A stretch of DNA of 11,015 nucleotides from an uncultured Propionibacteriaceae bacterium (lineage in GTDB: Bacteria > Actinomycetota > Actinomycetes > Propionibacteriales > Propionibacteriaceae), in the NCBI GenBank assembly GCA_937988865.1, contig CALKHV010000005.1, positions 1 to 11,015 on the forward strand. The letters are read 5' to 3'. The notes beneath the pieces were generated by a model. That model saw nothing but the letters and a program-made list of their open reading frames with translations, was not told where the DNA came from and did no database searches. Below are positions 1-6,267 of the stretch, piece by piece. Each line of letters opens with the position of its first letter. The first letter of the stretch is position 1. A program made the translations under genes and the position numbers.

Positions 1-1
1 G

Positions 2-64
2 ACCGCCTCCGGGGGTTGGGTGAGGGCGACCTCGTCCAGCCCCCGGTTCGCGTCCCCGGGCTGA
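2..64 (+). CDS. Possible 3' end of an upstream gene (partial, unidentified)
   Basis: Twenty codons are open from the window edge to a TGA at 62-64. About 95% of third positions are G or C, as in the real genes here, and the frame contains the Ala-Ser = GCG TCC codon pair that marks coding sequence throughout this window. The other plus-strand frames are either closed or have poorer third positions. The stretch is too short to identify a family, and it could be non-coding or belong to a minus-strand gene running out of the window. Confidence 0.3.
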   Translation, partial: TASGGWVRATSSSPRFASPG

Positions 65-85
65 CCCGATCAGCCTGTGACAGGG

Positions 86-91
86 CATGAT
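86..91 (+). promoter_or_regulatory. -10-like box for the TspO-like gene (leaderless)
   Basis: CATGAT ends 6 nt before the ATG at 98. The same hexamer at the same distance precedes the ABC ATPase gene (3476-3481). No Shine-Dalgarno fits the ATG. The box favours the ATG at 98 over the in-frame GTGs at 77 and 92. No convincing -35 is visible. Confidence 0.4.
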
Positions 92-97
92 GTGCCC

Positions 98-967
98 ATG
101 GACGCGTCCGGCCTCATCACCCAGCTCGACCGCTGGCGACGTCCGGCCCTGAGTTTCACTGCCCTCCTCGCGCTGCTCGCCACCCTCGACGGCACGGGAG
201 TCACCGGCACTCCCGTGGCCGACACCGTCGACGGCTGGTTCCGCCCCGGCGCCACGCTCCTCTCCCCCGCGTCCCCCGCGTTCTCGATCTGGATCGTCAT
301 CCAGCTCGGGCTGGTCGCCCACCTGATGTGGCAGTGGCTCCCCGCCAACGAATCCGACCCGCAACTCCGGGCGACGGGGTGGTGGCTCGCGGGGTCACTG
401 CTGATCTACACCGCGTGGCTCGAGGCGTCCCAACGACTTGCCCTCGACGCCACCGCGGTCCTCATCGTCGCGCTCGCCCTCGTCCTCGGACGCACGCTCA
501 CCGTCCTCGACCGGACGCAGCGCCGGGCCCCCGCCCCGGGACGCCATGAGGAGAAGCGCTCCCTTCCACGGCGCCCCCTCGAGATCCTCCTCACCGACGC
601 ACCCTTCGGTCTGTTCCTCGGGTGGGTGTGCCTCGCGTCCGCGCCGAACGTCACGGCGTCCCTGATGAACCACGGGCTCGAGCCGGGTCGCCGACTCTCC
701 GAGGGCATCGCCATCGGCATCCTGGCGTTCGTGCTGGGCCTGGCGATCGTGGTGCAGGGGATGATCGGCGGTCGGACGTCCGTCAGCCTCGCCATGGCCT
801 GGGGTCTGACATGGGTGGCCGTCGAACGACTGACCGGCGACAATCGATCCCTGCTGGTCGGCCTCAGCGCCGTCGCGCTGGCCTTCCTCGTCGGAGTGAC
901 AGGCCCGATCAGCGGACGCCGGGCCGCCGCTCGCGACCGGCGTCCCGATCAGGAAACCTGGGCCTGA
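98..967 (+). CDS. TspO/MBR-like tryptophan-rich membrane protein
   Basis: This 289-residue integral membrane protein has seven or eight hydrophobic segments (about 15-33, 62-80, 96-110, 118-136, 168-187, 205-224, 230-243, 251-268). It resembles the long actinobacterial proteins annotated as tryptophan-rich sensory protein/TspO-MBR family. The features seen are the SPAFSIW segment (57-63), the paired Trp and WLP after the second helix (76-82), GWW at 94-96, and the later FLGWVCLASAPNVTASL-type helix at 173-189. Canonical TspO is about 160 residues with five helices, so this is a longer relative with a basic cytoplasmic loop (about 140-160). TspO proteins bind tetrapyrroles or isoprenoid-type ligands, but the ligand here is unknown. 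An upstream in-frame GTG at 77 would add 7 residues; I chose the ATG because a -10-like box sits 6 nt before it. Family assignment is fairly secure, function is not. Confidence 0.75.
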   Translation: MDASGLITQLDRWRRPALSFTALLALLATLDGTGVTGTPVADTVDGWFRPGATLLSPASPAFSIWIVIQLGLVAHLMWQWLPANESDPQLRATGWWLAGSLLIYTAWLEASQRLALDATAVLIVALALVLGRTLTVLDRTQRRAPAPGRHEEKRSLPRRPLEILLTDAPFGLFLGWVCLASAPNVTASLMNHGLEPGRRLSEGIAIGILAFVLGLAIVVQGMIGGRTSVSLAMAWGLTWVAVERLTGDNRSLLVGLSAVALAFLVGVTGPISGRRAAARDRRPDQETWA

Positions 968-987
968 GGTCAACCACCGGGCCCGGC

Positions 988-993
988 TAGAGT
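988..993 (+). promoter_or_regulatory. -10 box TAGAGT for the M20 amidohydrolase gene (leaderless)
   Basis: TAGAGT fits the actinobacterial TANNNT consensus and ends 7 nt before the ATG at 1001, so transcription would begin at or next to the start codon. No Shine-Dalgarno is present. A 10-bp palindrome (CCGGGCCCGG, 977-986) lies directly upstream. It could be an operator, or a short hairpin after the preceding gene. Confidence 0.6.
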
Positions 994-1000
994 CGGACCC

Positions 1001-2203
1001 ATGAGCCAGACGAGCGACTACCTCGCGTCCATTGCCGGCGATCTCAGCACCCTGCGCCGCGATCTTCACCGGATTCCCGAGATCGGCCTCGACCTGCCCC
1101 TCACCCAGCAGCGACTGCTGGGCGCCCTCGACGGCCTGCCGCTCGAGATCACGCTCGGCGAGTCCCTGTCGTCCATCACCGCGGTCCTGCGGGGCAAGGG
1201 CGGACGCGAGGGCGAGCGCAAGGCCGTCCTCCTGCGCGGCGACATGGACGGCCTCCCGGTCGACGAGGCGACCGGCCTCGACTTCGCGTCCACGAACGGC
1301 GCCATGCACGCGTGCGGACACGACCTGCACATGAGTCTCCTCGTCGGCGCCGCCCGCGCACTGTGCGAACAGGTCGACAACCTGCCCGGTGATGTCGTGT
1401 TCATGTTCCAGCCCGGCGAGGAGGGCAACGACGGCGCCGGCCACATGATCGCCGAGGGCGTCCTGGACGCCTCCGGACGCAGGGTGGACGCCGCCTTCGC
1501 CATCCACGTCTTCTCGGCCATGGAACCGTACGGAGTGTTCGCGACGCGTCCGGGCACGATGATGGCTGCGTCCGATCGACTGACGGTCACGATCACCGGC
1601 AAGGGAGGGCACGGGTCGGCACCGTACGCGGCCCTCGATCCGGTGCCGGTCATGGCCGAGATGATCATCGCCCTGCAGGTCATGGTCGCCCGCCACTTCA
1701 ACGTCTTCGACCCGGTGGTGGTCACTGTGGGCAAGGCGGTCGCGGGCACCGCGAACAACATCATCCCCGAGACCGCCCTGTTCGAGGCGACGCTGCGATC
1801 CTTCTCGAAGCAGGCGCAGGCAGGGCTCTTCGAGTGGATCCCCCGGACGCTCCGGGGCATCGCAGACTCCCACGGGGTGGTCGTCGACATCGTCCTCGAG
1901 AACCAGTACCCGGCGACCGTGAACGACCCGGGGCAGGAAGCCCTCGCCGCAGAGGTCGTCTCTGACGTCTTCGGTGCCGGACGCCACGTCCGCTGGGAGA
2001 ACCCCCTCACCGGGGCCGAGGACTTCTCGCGCGTCCTCGAGGAGGTTCCGGGGGCCTTCGTCGGCCTGTCGGCCGTGCCTGTGGGAGCCGACCACCTCAC
2101 CGCCCCGTACAACCACTCGGCGTACGCGGTGTTCGACGATTCCGTGCTCGCCGACGGCGCCGCGCTGCTCGTCGAACTCGCGAAGCGGACGCTGAACTCC
2201 TAG
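1001..2203 (+). CDS. M20-family metal-dependent amidohydrolase (M20D-type)
   Basis: This 400-residue cytosolic zinc/manganese hydrolase belongs to the M20D group, which includes hippurate hydrolase, N-acyl-amino-acid amidohydrolases and N-acetyl-diaminopimelate deacetylase. These enzymes remove acyl groups from amino acids or related amides. The family's HRIPE motif is at 23-27. Metal ligands are visible in order: MHACGHD at 102-108 (C105, H107), the general-base/ligand acidic pair in QPGEEG (E140-E141), and H169 in AIHV. The dimerisation-domain signature GKGGHGSAP is at 200-208. The C-terminal GAEDFS and the NHS histidine follow. Length is normal for the family and nothing essential is missing. 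It is preceded by a -10 box at 988-993 and stops 12 bp before the convergent HAD gene. The substrate cannot be told from sequence. Confidence 0.9.
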   Translation: MSQTSDYLASIAGDLSTLRRDLHRIPEIGLDLPLTQQRLLGALDGLPLEITLGESLSSITAVLRGKGGREGERKAVLLRGDMDGLPVDEATGLDFASTNGAMHACGHDLHMSLLVGAARALCEQVDNLPGDVVFMFQPGEEGNDGAGHMIAEGVLDASGRRVDAAFAIHVFSAMEPYGVFATRPGTMMAASDRLTVTITGKGGHGSAPYAALDPVPVMAEMIIALQVMVARHFNVFDPVVVTVGKAVAGTANNIIPETALFEATLRSFSKQAQAGLFEWIPRTLRGIADSHGVVVDIVLENQYPATVNDPGQEALAAEVVSDVFGAGRHVRWENPLTGAEDFSRVLEEVPGAFVGLSAVPVGADHLTAPYNHSAYAVFDDSVLADGAALLVELAKRTLNS

Positions 2204-2227
2204 CTGTACCCGGCGTCAGCCGAGGAG
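2197..2227. terminator. Weak hairpin between convergent genes (candidate bidirectional terminator)
   Basis: CTCCT-A-GCTG (2197-2206) can pair with CAGC-CG-AGGAG (2217-2227) around a 10-nt loop, giving a nine-pair imperfect stem that spans both stop codons. There is no T tract on either side. The two genes are only 12 bp apart, so any terminator must lie here or inside the opposite gene. Confidence 0.25.
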
Positions 2228-2857
2228 CAGCTTCCGAAGTTCGTCCACGGTCGAGCAGAGGGCTGTCGGCTCCTCGGCCGCGAGTTCCTCCGCGACTCCG
2301 GCGCCCCATGTGACTCCGACCGAATCCATGCCCGCCGCCTTCGCCGCCTGGATGTCGAAGATGGCGTCCCCGACGTAGACCGACTCCTCCGGGGACGCGC
2401 CGAGTTCGGAGAGCGCATACAGCAGCGGCGCGGGGTGTGGCTTGTGGACGCTGACATCCTCCAGGGTCGAGACCAGCTGCAACTTGCCGTCCAACCCGCC
2501 TGCCACCACGCTGCGCACCGCAGCCGGACGCCGCTTCGACGTCGCCACCCCCACCACCACACCGGCGTCCGCAAGGTCGTCAAGCAGTTCCCGGACGCCC
2601 TCGAAGTCGGTCTGGAGTGCCTCCAGATTGGCAAGGTTGAAGGTGATGTAGGCCTCGTGGAGCGCCTCCGCCTCGGGGAAGCGCGCCAGTGCGTCCGCGA
2701 GGGTGATGCCGATCAGCGGCAGGGCGAACGTCTCGTCAACCTCTTCGCTGCGCACCTGACGGAAAGCGTGTCGGTAGCTCTCGACGATCAGGGGAATGGT
2801 GTTGACGAGGGTGCCGTCGAGATCGAAGACGACGACGGGCCAGCGCGGTGAGGTCAC
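2216..2857 (-). CDS. HAD-superfamily phosphatase (PpaX/phosphoglycolate phosphatase-like)
   Basis: This 213-residue soluble haloacid-dehalogenase-fold hydrolase removes phosphate from a small metabolite or pyrophosphate. All four HAD motifs are present: DLDGT at 12-16 (nucleophile D12 and acid/base D14), the ATSK segment with T106, the lysine in HKPHP (K139), and GDAIFD at 163-168 with D164 and D168. The helical cap between about 18 and 85 places it in subfamily I with phosphoglycolate phosphatase, pyrophosphatase PpaX and beta-phosphoglucomutase relatives. The start is a GTG with a TAGGCT box 6 nt upstream on the same strand, so it is probably leaderless. It converges on the amidohydrolase and is divergent from the Nudix gene. 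The specific substrate is not predictable. Confidence 0.88.
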   Translation of the reverse strand: MTSPRWPVVVFDLDGTLVNTIPLIVESYRHAFRQVRSEEVDETFALPLIGITLADALARFPEAEALHEAYITFNLANLEALQTDFEGVRELLDDLADAGVVVGVATSKRRPAAVRSVVAGGLDGKLQLVSTLEDVSVHKPHPAPLLYALSELGASPEESVYVGDAIFDIQAAKAAGMDSVGVTWGAGVAEELAAEEPTALCSTVDELRKLLLG

Positions 2858-2863
2858 GCGTGC

Positions 2864-2869
2864 AGCCTA
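2864..2869 (-). promoter_or_regulatory. -10 box TAGGCT for the HAD gene (minus strand, leaderless)
   Basis: Read on the minus strand, TAGGCT ends 6 nt before the GTG at 2857, with no Shine-Dalgarno between. It lies 30 bp from the opposing -10 box of the Nudix gene, so the two genes share a compact divergent promoter region of about 54 bp. Confidence 0.55.
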
Positions 2870-2898
2870 CCGGGGAGGGTCCGACGCCTCAGTGGCGC

Positions 2899-2904
2899 TA
2901 GGTT
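2899..2904 (+). promoter_or_regulatory. -10 box TAGGTT for the Nudix gene, flanked by an inverted repeat
   Basis: TAGGTT ends 7 nt before the ATG at 2912. It is bracketed exactly by GTGGCGC (2892-2898) and GCACCAC (2905-2911), which are inverted copies with one mismatch. The transcript would be leaderless. The alternative TTG start at 2903 would lie inside the -10 box and is unlikely. Confidence 0.55.
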
Positions 2905-2911
2905 GCACCAC

Positions 2912-3448
2912 ATGACCACCCTTCACGACGACGTCGTCGCGTCCCTGACCGCCTGGACGCCCGACTCAGCCGCCCAACGCGCCCTCCGTGAGGCCTACCT
3001 CGGGCTCCTGCTGGCGCGTCCGGACGCGGTCTCGCGCACGTGCGTCCCGGGGCACATCACGGCGTCCGTGCTGGTACTCAGTCCCGACCTCGCGCGAACC
3101 GCCCTGGTCCTGCATCCCCTGGGCCGTGCGTGGTTCCAGCCCGGGGGTCATCTCGAAGCGACGGACGCAACCCTGGCCGACGCCGCCCGCCGCGAAGTCC
3201 TGGAGGAGACGGGGCTGGAGGTCGATCTCGACCCGACCGTCGTCCACCTCGACTGCCACCCGATCACCTGTCGCGGCTCGGCGCCGAGCAGGCACTTCGA
3301 CGTCCGCTTCGTCGGCGTCGCCCGCAGCGACGCCCTCACGATCTCCCACGAATCAGACGACCTGCGTTGGTGGAGCCTCGACGATGCAGCGGCGTTGAGC
3401 GACGAGATGAGCGCCTTCATTGCAGCGGCGCGCGCACGCCTCGCGTGA
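2912..3448 (+). CDS. Nudix hydrolase
   Basis: This 178-residue cytosolic hydrolase cleaves a nucleoside diphosphate linked to another moiety. The Nudix box occupies 79-102, running from GHLEATD through REVLEETGL. Its core REVxEETG (94-101) carries the metal-binding glutamates. As in many actinobacterial members (the GGHxExxDxSL form), the spacing between the first Gly and the RE pair is one residue longer than the textbook pattern, and Asp replaces the second conserved Glu. The N-terminal 30 residues are helical and the remainder fits an alpha/beta/alpha Nudix fold. The ATG at 2912 is preferred over the TTG at 2903 because of the -10 box. It stands alone, divergent from the HAD gene, and its substrate is unknown. 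Confidence 0.88.
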   Translation: MTTLHDDVVASLTAWTPDSAAQRALREAYLGLLLARPDAVSRTCVPGHITASVLVLSPDLARTALVLHPLGRAWFQPGGHLEATDATLADAARREVLEETGLEVDLDPTVVHLDCHPITCRGSAPSRHFDVRFVGVARSDALTISHESDDLRWWSLDDAAALSDEMSAFIAAARARLA

Positions 3449-3453
3449 TCCGG

Positions 3454-3467
3454 CCGCCGCGCGGCGG
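3454..3467. promoter_or_regulatory. Perfect 14-bp palindrome upstream of the ABC exporter genes
   Basis: CCGCCGCGCGGCGG is self-complementary. It lies 6 bp after the Nudix stop codon and 8 bp before the -10-like box at 3476-3481, so it covers where a -35 element would sit. It could be an operator for the exporter, or a 5-bp hairpin ending the Nudix transcript. No regulator gene is adjacent, and GC-only palindromes are not rare at this base composition. Confidence 0.3.
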
Positions 3468-3475
3468 TGCAGTGC

Positions 3476-3481
3476 CATGAT
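3476..3481 (+). promoter_or_regulatory. -10-like box CATGAT for the ABC exporter operon (leaderless)
   Basis: CATGAT ends 6 nt before the ATG at 3488, identical in sequence and spacing to the box before the gene at 98. No Shine-Dalgarno is present. An in-frame GTG at 3467 would put the box inside the coding sequence. Confidence 0.4.
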
Positions 3482-3487
3482 CGACAC

Positions 3488-4270
3488 ATGATCAGTCCAG
3501 CCCCCCGGCACCTGGTCGAGGACGCGGCGATCGCGGTCACCGACCTGCGCGTGATCCGGGGCAAGCGAGTCGTCCTCCCCGACCTCTCGGTCCACGTCCC
3601 TCGAGGTCAGGTGACCGGGCTCCTCGGTCCGTCCGGGTCGGGCAAGTCGACGCTGATCAGGGCGATCGTCGGCGTCCAGAGGGTCGAGTCGGGCACCATC
3701 ACCGTGCTCGGCCTGCCCGCCGGGACGCCCGAGTTGCGGCATCGCGTCAGCTACCTGACCCAGGCCCCGAGCGTCTACGACGACCTGTCAGTGGGTGCGA
3801 CAGTCGCCTACTTCGGACGCATCGCCGGGCGCTCCAAGGCGGACGCCGCCGACGCCATCGAACGCGTCGGCCTGACCGACCACACCGACGCCCTCTGCCG
3901 GAACCTGTCGGGCGGCGAGCTGAGCCGCGCGTCACTCGCCGTGGCTCTCGTGAGCAAGCCCGAGGTGCTGGTGCTCGACGAGCCCACCGTGGGTCTCGAC
4001 CCCGTGCTGCGCCGCAGCCTGTGGTCGATGTTCCACGACCTGGCGAACGAGGGCGCGACCCTGCTGGTCTCGAGCCACGTGATGGACGAGGCGTCCCGCT
4101 GTGATCGTCTGGTGCTGCTGCGCGAGGGTGAGGTGCTCGCCGACGACACACCGGCAGGGTTGTTGGAACAGACCGGGACCCCGGACGCCGAGGCCGCTTT
4201 CCTGGCCCTCATCGACGAGAAGGACGCAGCCGTCAAGGCCGCGAACGCAGCAGGGAGGGCGGGACGATGA
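3488..4270 (+). CDS. ABC transporter ATP-binding protein (ABC-2 type exporter)
   Basis: This 260-residue ATPase subunit drives an exporter at the cytoplasmic face of the membrane. Motifs in order are Walker A GPSGSGKST (47-55), Q-loop Q92, signature LSGGELSRA (140-148), Walker B LVLDEP (161-166) with catalytic E165, D-loop near GLD (169-171), and the H-loop histidine H197 in SSHVMDEA. The C-terminal tail after about 225 resembles DrrA/CcmA-like drug or polyketide exporter ATPases (COG1131). Its TGA overlaps the ATG of the permease gene (ATGA), so the two are translationally coupled and form one transporter. The substrate is unknown; drugs, lipids or peptides are all possible. The start is set by the -10-like box 6 nt upstream. 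All catalytic residues are intact. Confidence 0.92.
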   Translation: MISPAPRHLVEDAAIAVTDLRVIRGKRVVLPDLSVHVPRGQVTGLLGPSGSGKSTLIRAIVGVQRVESGTITVLGLPAGTPELRHRVSYLTQAPSVYDDLSVGATVAYFGRIAGRSKADAADAIERVGLTDHTDALCRNLSGGELSRASLAVALVSKPEVLVLDEPTVGLDPVLRRSLWSMFHDLANEGATLLVSSHVMDEASRCDRLVLLREGEVLADDTPAGLLEQTGTPDAEAAFLALIDEKDAAVKAANAAGRAGR

Positions 4271-4998
4271 GGCACGCCTTCATCACGGCAGGACGCGTCC
4301 TGGGCCAACTGCGCAACGACCACCGCACCGTGGGACTCCTCCTGGTCGTCCCGCTGGTGCTCATGGGGCTCATGGCGTGGATCTTCAACGACACCCCCCT
4401 GGTCTTCGACCGCATCGGCCCCGCCCTGCTCGGTGTCTTCCCCCTGGTCGTGATGTTCATCGTCACGAGCGTGTCGACACTGCGCGAGCGCATGTCGGGG
4501 ACGCTGGAACGCCTGCTCACGACACCCCAGTCGAAGGGCGCGTTCATGGCGGGCTACGCCCTCGCGTTCGGCGCCGTCGCCCTCGTCCAGGCCGTGTTCG
4601 CCACGACCTTCGCGGTCTACGTCTGCGGTCTCGACATCGTGGGCGCGCTCTGGCTGCTCGTCCTGGTGGCCGTTGCGGACGCTGTCCTGGGCACAGCACT
4701 GGGGTTGCTGGCGTCCGGGTTCGCGCGCACGGAGTTCCAGGCCGTCCAGTTCATGCCGGCGTTCATCCTTCCCCAGTTCCTGCTCTGCGGGCTCCTCGTC
4801 CCCCGCGACAAGCTGCCGGACGGGCTCACCCAACTGTCCGACTTCCTGCCGCTGTCGTACGCCGTGGACGCCATGAACACCCTCGCCACCACCGCTGACG
4901 GCACCTCGGACGTCCTGATCGACCTCTGCATCCTGTTGGCGTTCTCGCTGGTCTCCCTCGCGCTGGGCGCCCTGACACTGCGACGCCGCACCGAGTAG
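4267..4998 (+). CDS. ABC-2 type transporter permease
   Basis: This 243-residue membrane partner of the preceding ATPase has six hydrophobic segments at about 22-40, 52-70, 93-119, 123-148, 159-178 and 217-237, the ABC2_membrane pattern. The family's coupling region follows the second helix (SxxxLRERMSGTLERLLTTP, 70-87), and the conserved segment after the fifth helix is visible (CGLLVPRDKLP to LPLSYAVDAM, 174-203). It resembles DrrB/NodJ-type and YhhJ-type exporters, which generally work as homodimers with two ATPases. The start overlaps the ATPase stop by 4 nt, and a GGGAGGG stretch at 4253-4259 can serve as its ribosome binding site. Substrate is unknown. Confidence 0.9.
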   Translation: MRHAFITAGRVLGQLRNDHRTVGLLLVVPLVLMGLMAWIFNDTPLVFDRIGPALLGVFPLVVMFIVTSVSTLRERMSGTLERLLTTPQSKGAFMAGYALAFGAVALVQAVFATTFAVYVCGLDIVGALWLLVLVAVADAVLGTALGLLASGFARTEFQAVQFMPAFILPQFLLCGLLVPRDKLPDGLTQLSDFLPLSYAVDAMNTLATTADGTSDVLIDLCILLAFSLVSLALGALTLRRRTE

Positions 4999-5016
4999 CA
5001 CCGGGAGTTGTCCGAG

Positions 5017-5040
5017 CGTCCGGGTAGGCTGGTCCGGACG
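5017..5040 (+). promoter_or_regulatory. Inverted repeat enclosing a -10 box (TAGGCT, 5025-5030)
   Basis: CGTCCGG (5017-5023) and CCGGACG (5034-5040) are perfect inverted copies separated by 10 nt, and TAGGCT, a good -10 match, lies in the gap. The element sits 18 bp after the exporter operon and about 40 bp before the GTG at 5079. It can be read as an operator over the promoter of the membrane-protein/PemK pair, or as a 7-bp hairpin ending the exporter transcript. No -35 is obvious. This transcript would have a leader with AGGAG at 5069-5073. Confidence 0.45.
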
Positions 5041-5078
5041 TCGACGAACCGGCGCCGCCGAGCCGTCCAGGAGCACCC

Positions 5079-5651
5079 GTGACCGAGCCCAAGGAGATCG
5101 CAACTCTCCCCCCGCTCGACCTCATCGTGCCCACGATCCCCCTGTCGGAGGCCACCGGACAACCGCGCCGGCACCCCGTGATGGTGGTCGGCATCCTGTT
5201 CCTCTACGCGGCTGCCGTGCTGGCCATGGTGTCGGCCGGCGTCGCCTGGTGGCACTCGATGGACATGGCCCGATTCCCCACGGCGACGAAACTCATCGAG
5301 ATCACGGCCCCGCGTCCCGGCGGCTGGCGCTCGATCGTCCTGGTGACCGCACTGGCCCTGGTGACCGTGCTGCTCGTCGCCACCCCGTCGGTCTCGGGTT
5401 TCAACGCCTGGAACGGTCACCGCTGGAGCCGCATCGCCGCCCTCGTCTCGATCCCCGTCGCCGCGCTCGGCTGGTTCCTCAACCCGATCGCCTGGGCCGG
5501 CGTCCCCCTCTGTGTGATCGGGGCAGGCATCCTCTGGACACAACCGGTCGGACGCTATTTCGACCACTGGGCGACCTTCCGGGCCGGCGAGGTCACCCTG
5601 CCGCGCGAGCCCGCCCCCATCGTCTACGGCCCGCTCCAGCGGTACCGGTGA
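5079..5651 (+). CDS. Conserved-looking four-helix membrane protein, function unknown
   Basis: This 190-residue protein is not one I recognise. It has four predicted transmembrane segments at about 33-57, 85-107, 117-135 and 137-154, a soluble N-terminus of about 30 residues, a loop of about 28 residues between helices one and two, and a cytosolic tail of about 35 residues ending in basic residues. Tryptophans cluster at the membrane boundaries. The start is a GTG with AGGAG 5 nt upstream, one of the few clear Shine-Dalgarno sites in the window. The stop is 4 nt before the PemK-like gene, so the two are probably co-translated. No catalytic motif is visible, so I assign no function. Confidence 0.75.
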   Translation: MTEPKEIATLPPLDLIVPTIPLSEATGQPRRHPVMVVGILFLYAAAVLAMVSAGVAWWHSMDMARFPTATKLIEITAPRPGGWRSIVLVTALALVTVLLVATPSVSGFNAWNGHRWSRIAALVSIPVAALGWFLNPIAWAGVPLCVIGAGILWTQPVGRYFDHWATFRAGEVTLPREPAPIVYGPLQRYR

Positions 5652-5655
5652 TCTG

Positions 5656-6231
5656 ATGCCCGGTCTCTTCACCTCTCTCGGACGCCTCCTGGCCGACCGT
5701 CTGGACGCAACGCTGGCGAGGCGTCGCGCCGCGTCCCCGACGCTGAAACCCCCGACTCGGAAACACCCGACCCCGAAGCCCGCCGGGCGCCAGCGGACGC
5801 CCACCTCCCCCAGCACCGACGGCGCGGACGAAGCCTACCCGGGCGACTTCACCGGACGTCCCGAGATCATCTACGCACCGCTTCCCGGCAATCTTCCCGA
5901 CCCGGGCGAGGTCGTGTGGGGGTGGGTGCCGTACGAGGAGGACCACTCCCGCGGCAAGGATCGTCCCGTGCTGGTCATCGGACGCGATGACCCGTGGCTC
6001 CTCGGACTTCCCCTGACCTCGGTCGACCACGACCGGGACGCCGCCCAGGAGGCGTCCGAGGGACGCTTCTGGATCGACGTCGGAACGGGCCCGTGGGACG
6101 CGAAGCAGCGTCCGAGTGAGGCCCGGGTCGACAGGATCGTCCGGCTCGACCCATCGGCGGTGAGGCGCGTCGGGGGAACGCTCGACGAGGAGCGGTTCAG
6201 GGCTGTCGCCCAGGCTGTCCGCCTACACTGA
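5656..6231 (+). CDS. PemK/MazF-fold protein (possible solitary toxin-family member)
   Basis: This 191-residue protein has a C-terminal PemK/MazF-like domain at about 82-188, the fold of toxins that cut mRNA. Family features are the opening strand PGEVVWGWVPYEED (83-96), RPVLVIGR (103-110), the PLTSVD strand (119-124), and SEARVDRIVRL (154-164), corresponding to the MazF segment that ends the active-site core. Ahead of the domain lie a short amphipathic stretch (1-24) and a flexible linker rich in Pro, Lys, Thr and Arg (25-60). This extension is absent from classical MazF, which is about 110 residues. No antitoxin-like gene (small, DNA-binding) flanks it; the gene 4 nt upstream encodes a membrane protein. 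Many actinobacteria carry such longer solitary members, and their activity is not established. The fold call is good, the toxin function is only inferred. Confidence 0.75.
   Translation: MPGLFTSLGRLLADRLDATLARRRAASPTLKPPTRKHPTPKPAGRQRTPTSPSTDGADEAYPGDFTGRPEIIYAPLPGNLPDPGEVVWGWVPYEEDHSRGKDRPVLVIGRDDPWLLGLPLTSVDHDRDAAQEASEGRFWIDVGTGPWDAKQRPSEARVDRIVRLDPSAVRRVGGTLDEERFRAVAQAVRLH
6224..6229 (+). promoter_or_regulatory. -10-like box TACACT for the exported serine hydrolase
   Basis: TACACT overlaps the end of the PemK-like gene and lies 38 bp before the ATG at 6268. The leader contains a strong purine-rich ribosome binding site (GAGGAAGGGG, 6252-6261) 6 nt before the ATG. Promoter assignment is tentative, since read-through from upstream is also possible. 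Confidence 0.35.
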
Positions 6232-6267
6232 GCCTGCCCGGGCTGACGGGCGAGGAAGGGGATCGAC

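Noticed and set aside
395..2116. Long minus-strand open frame (573 codons) opposite the TspO-like and amidohydrolase genes
   Set aside because: It is antisense to two genes with clear families, its translation is low-complexity and rich in Arg, Gly, Asp and Glu, and no domain is recognisable. Long antisense frames are expected at this GC content.
3808..5816. Overlapping minus-strand open frames (431 and 399 codons) opposite the exporter, membrane-protein and PemK-like genes
   Set aside because: The plus-strand genes have intact catalytic motifs and hydrophobic segments, and the antisense translations show only biased composition.
5656..6231. Classical mazEF-type toxin-antitoxin module
   Set aside because: The PemK/MazF-like protein has no adjacent antitoxin-like gene, so a two-gene addiction module cannot be claimed.
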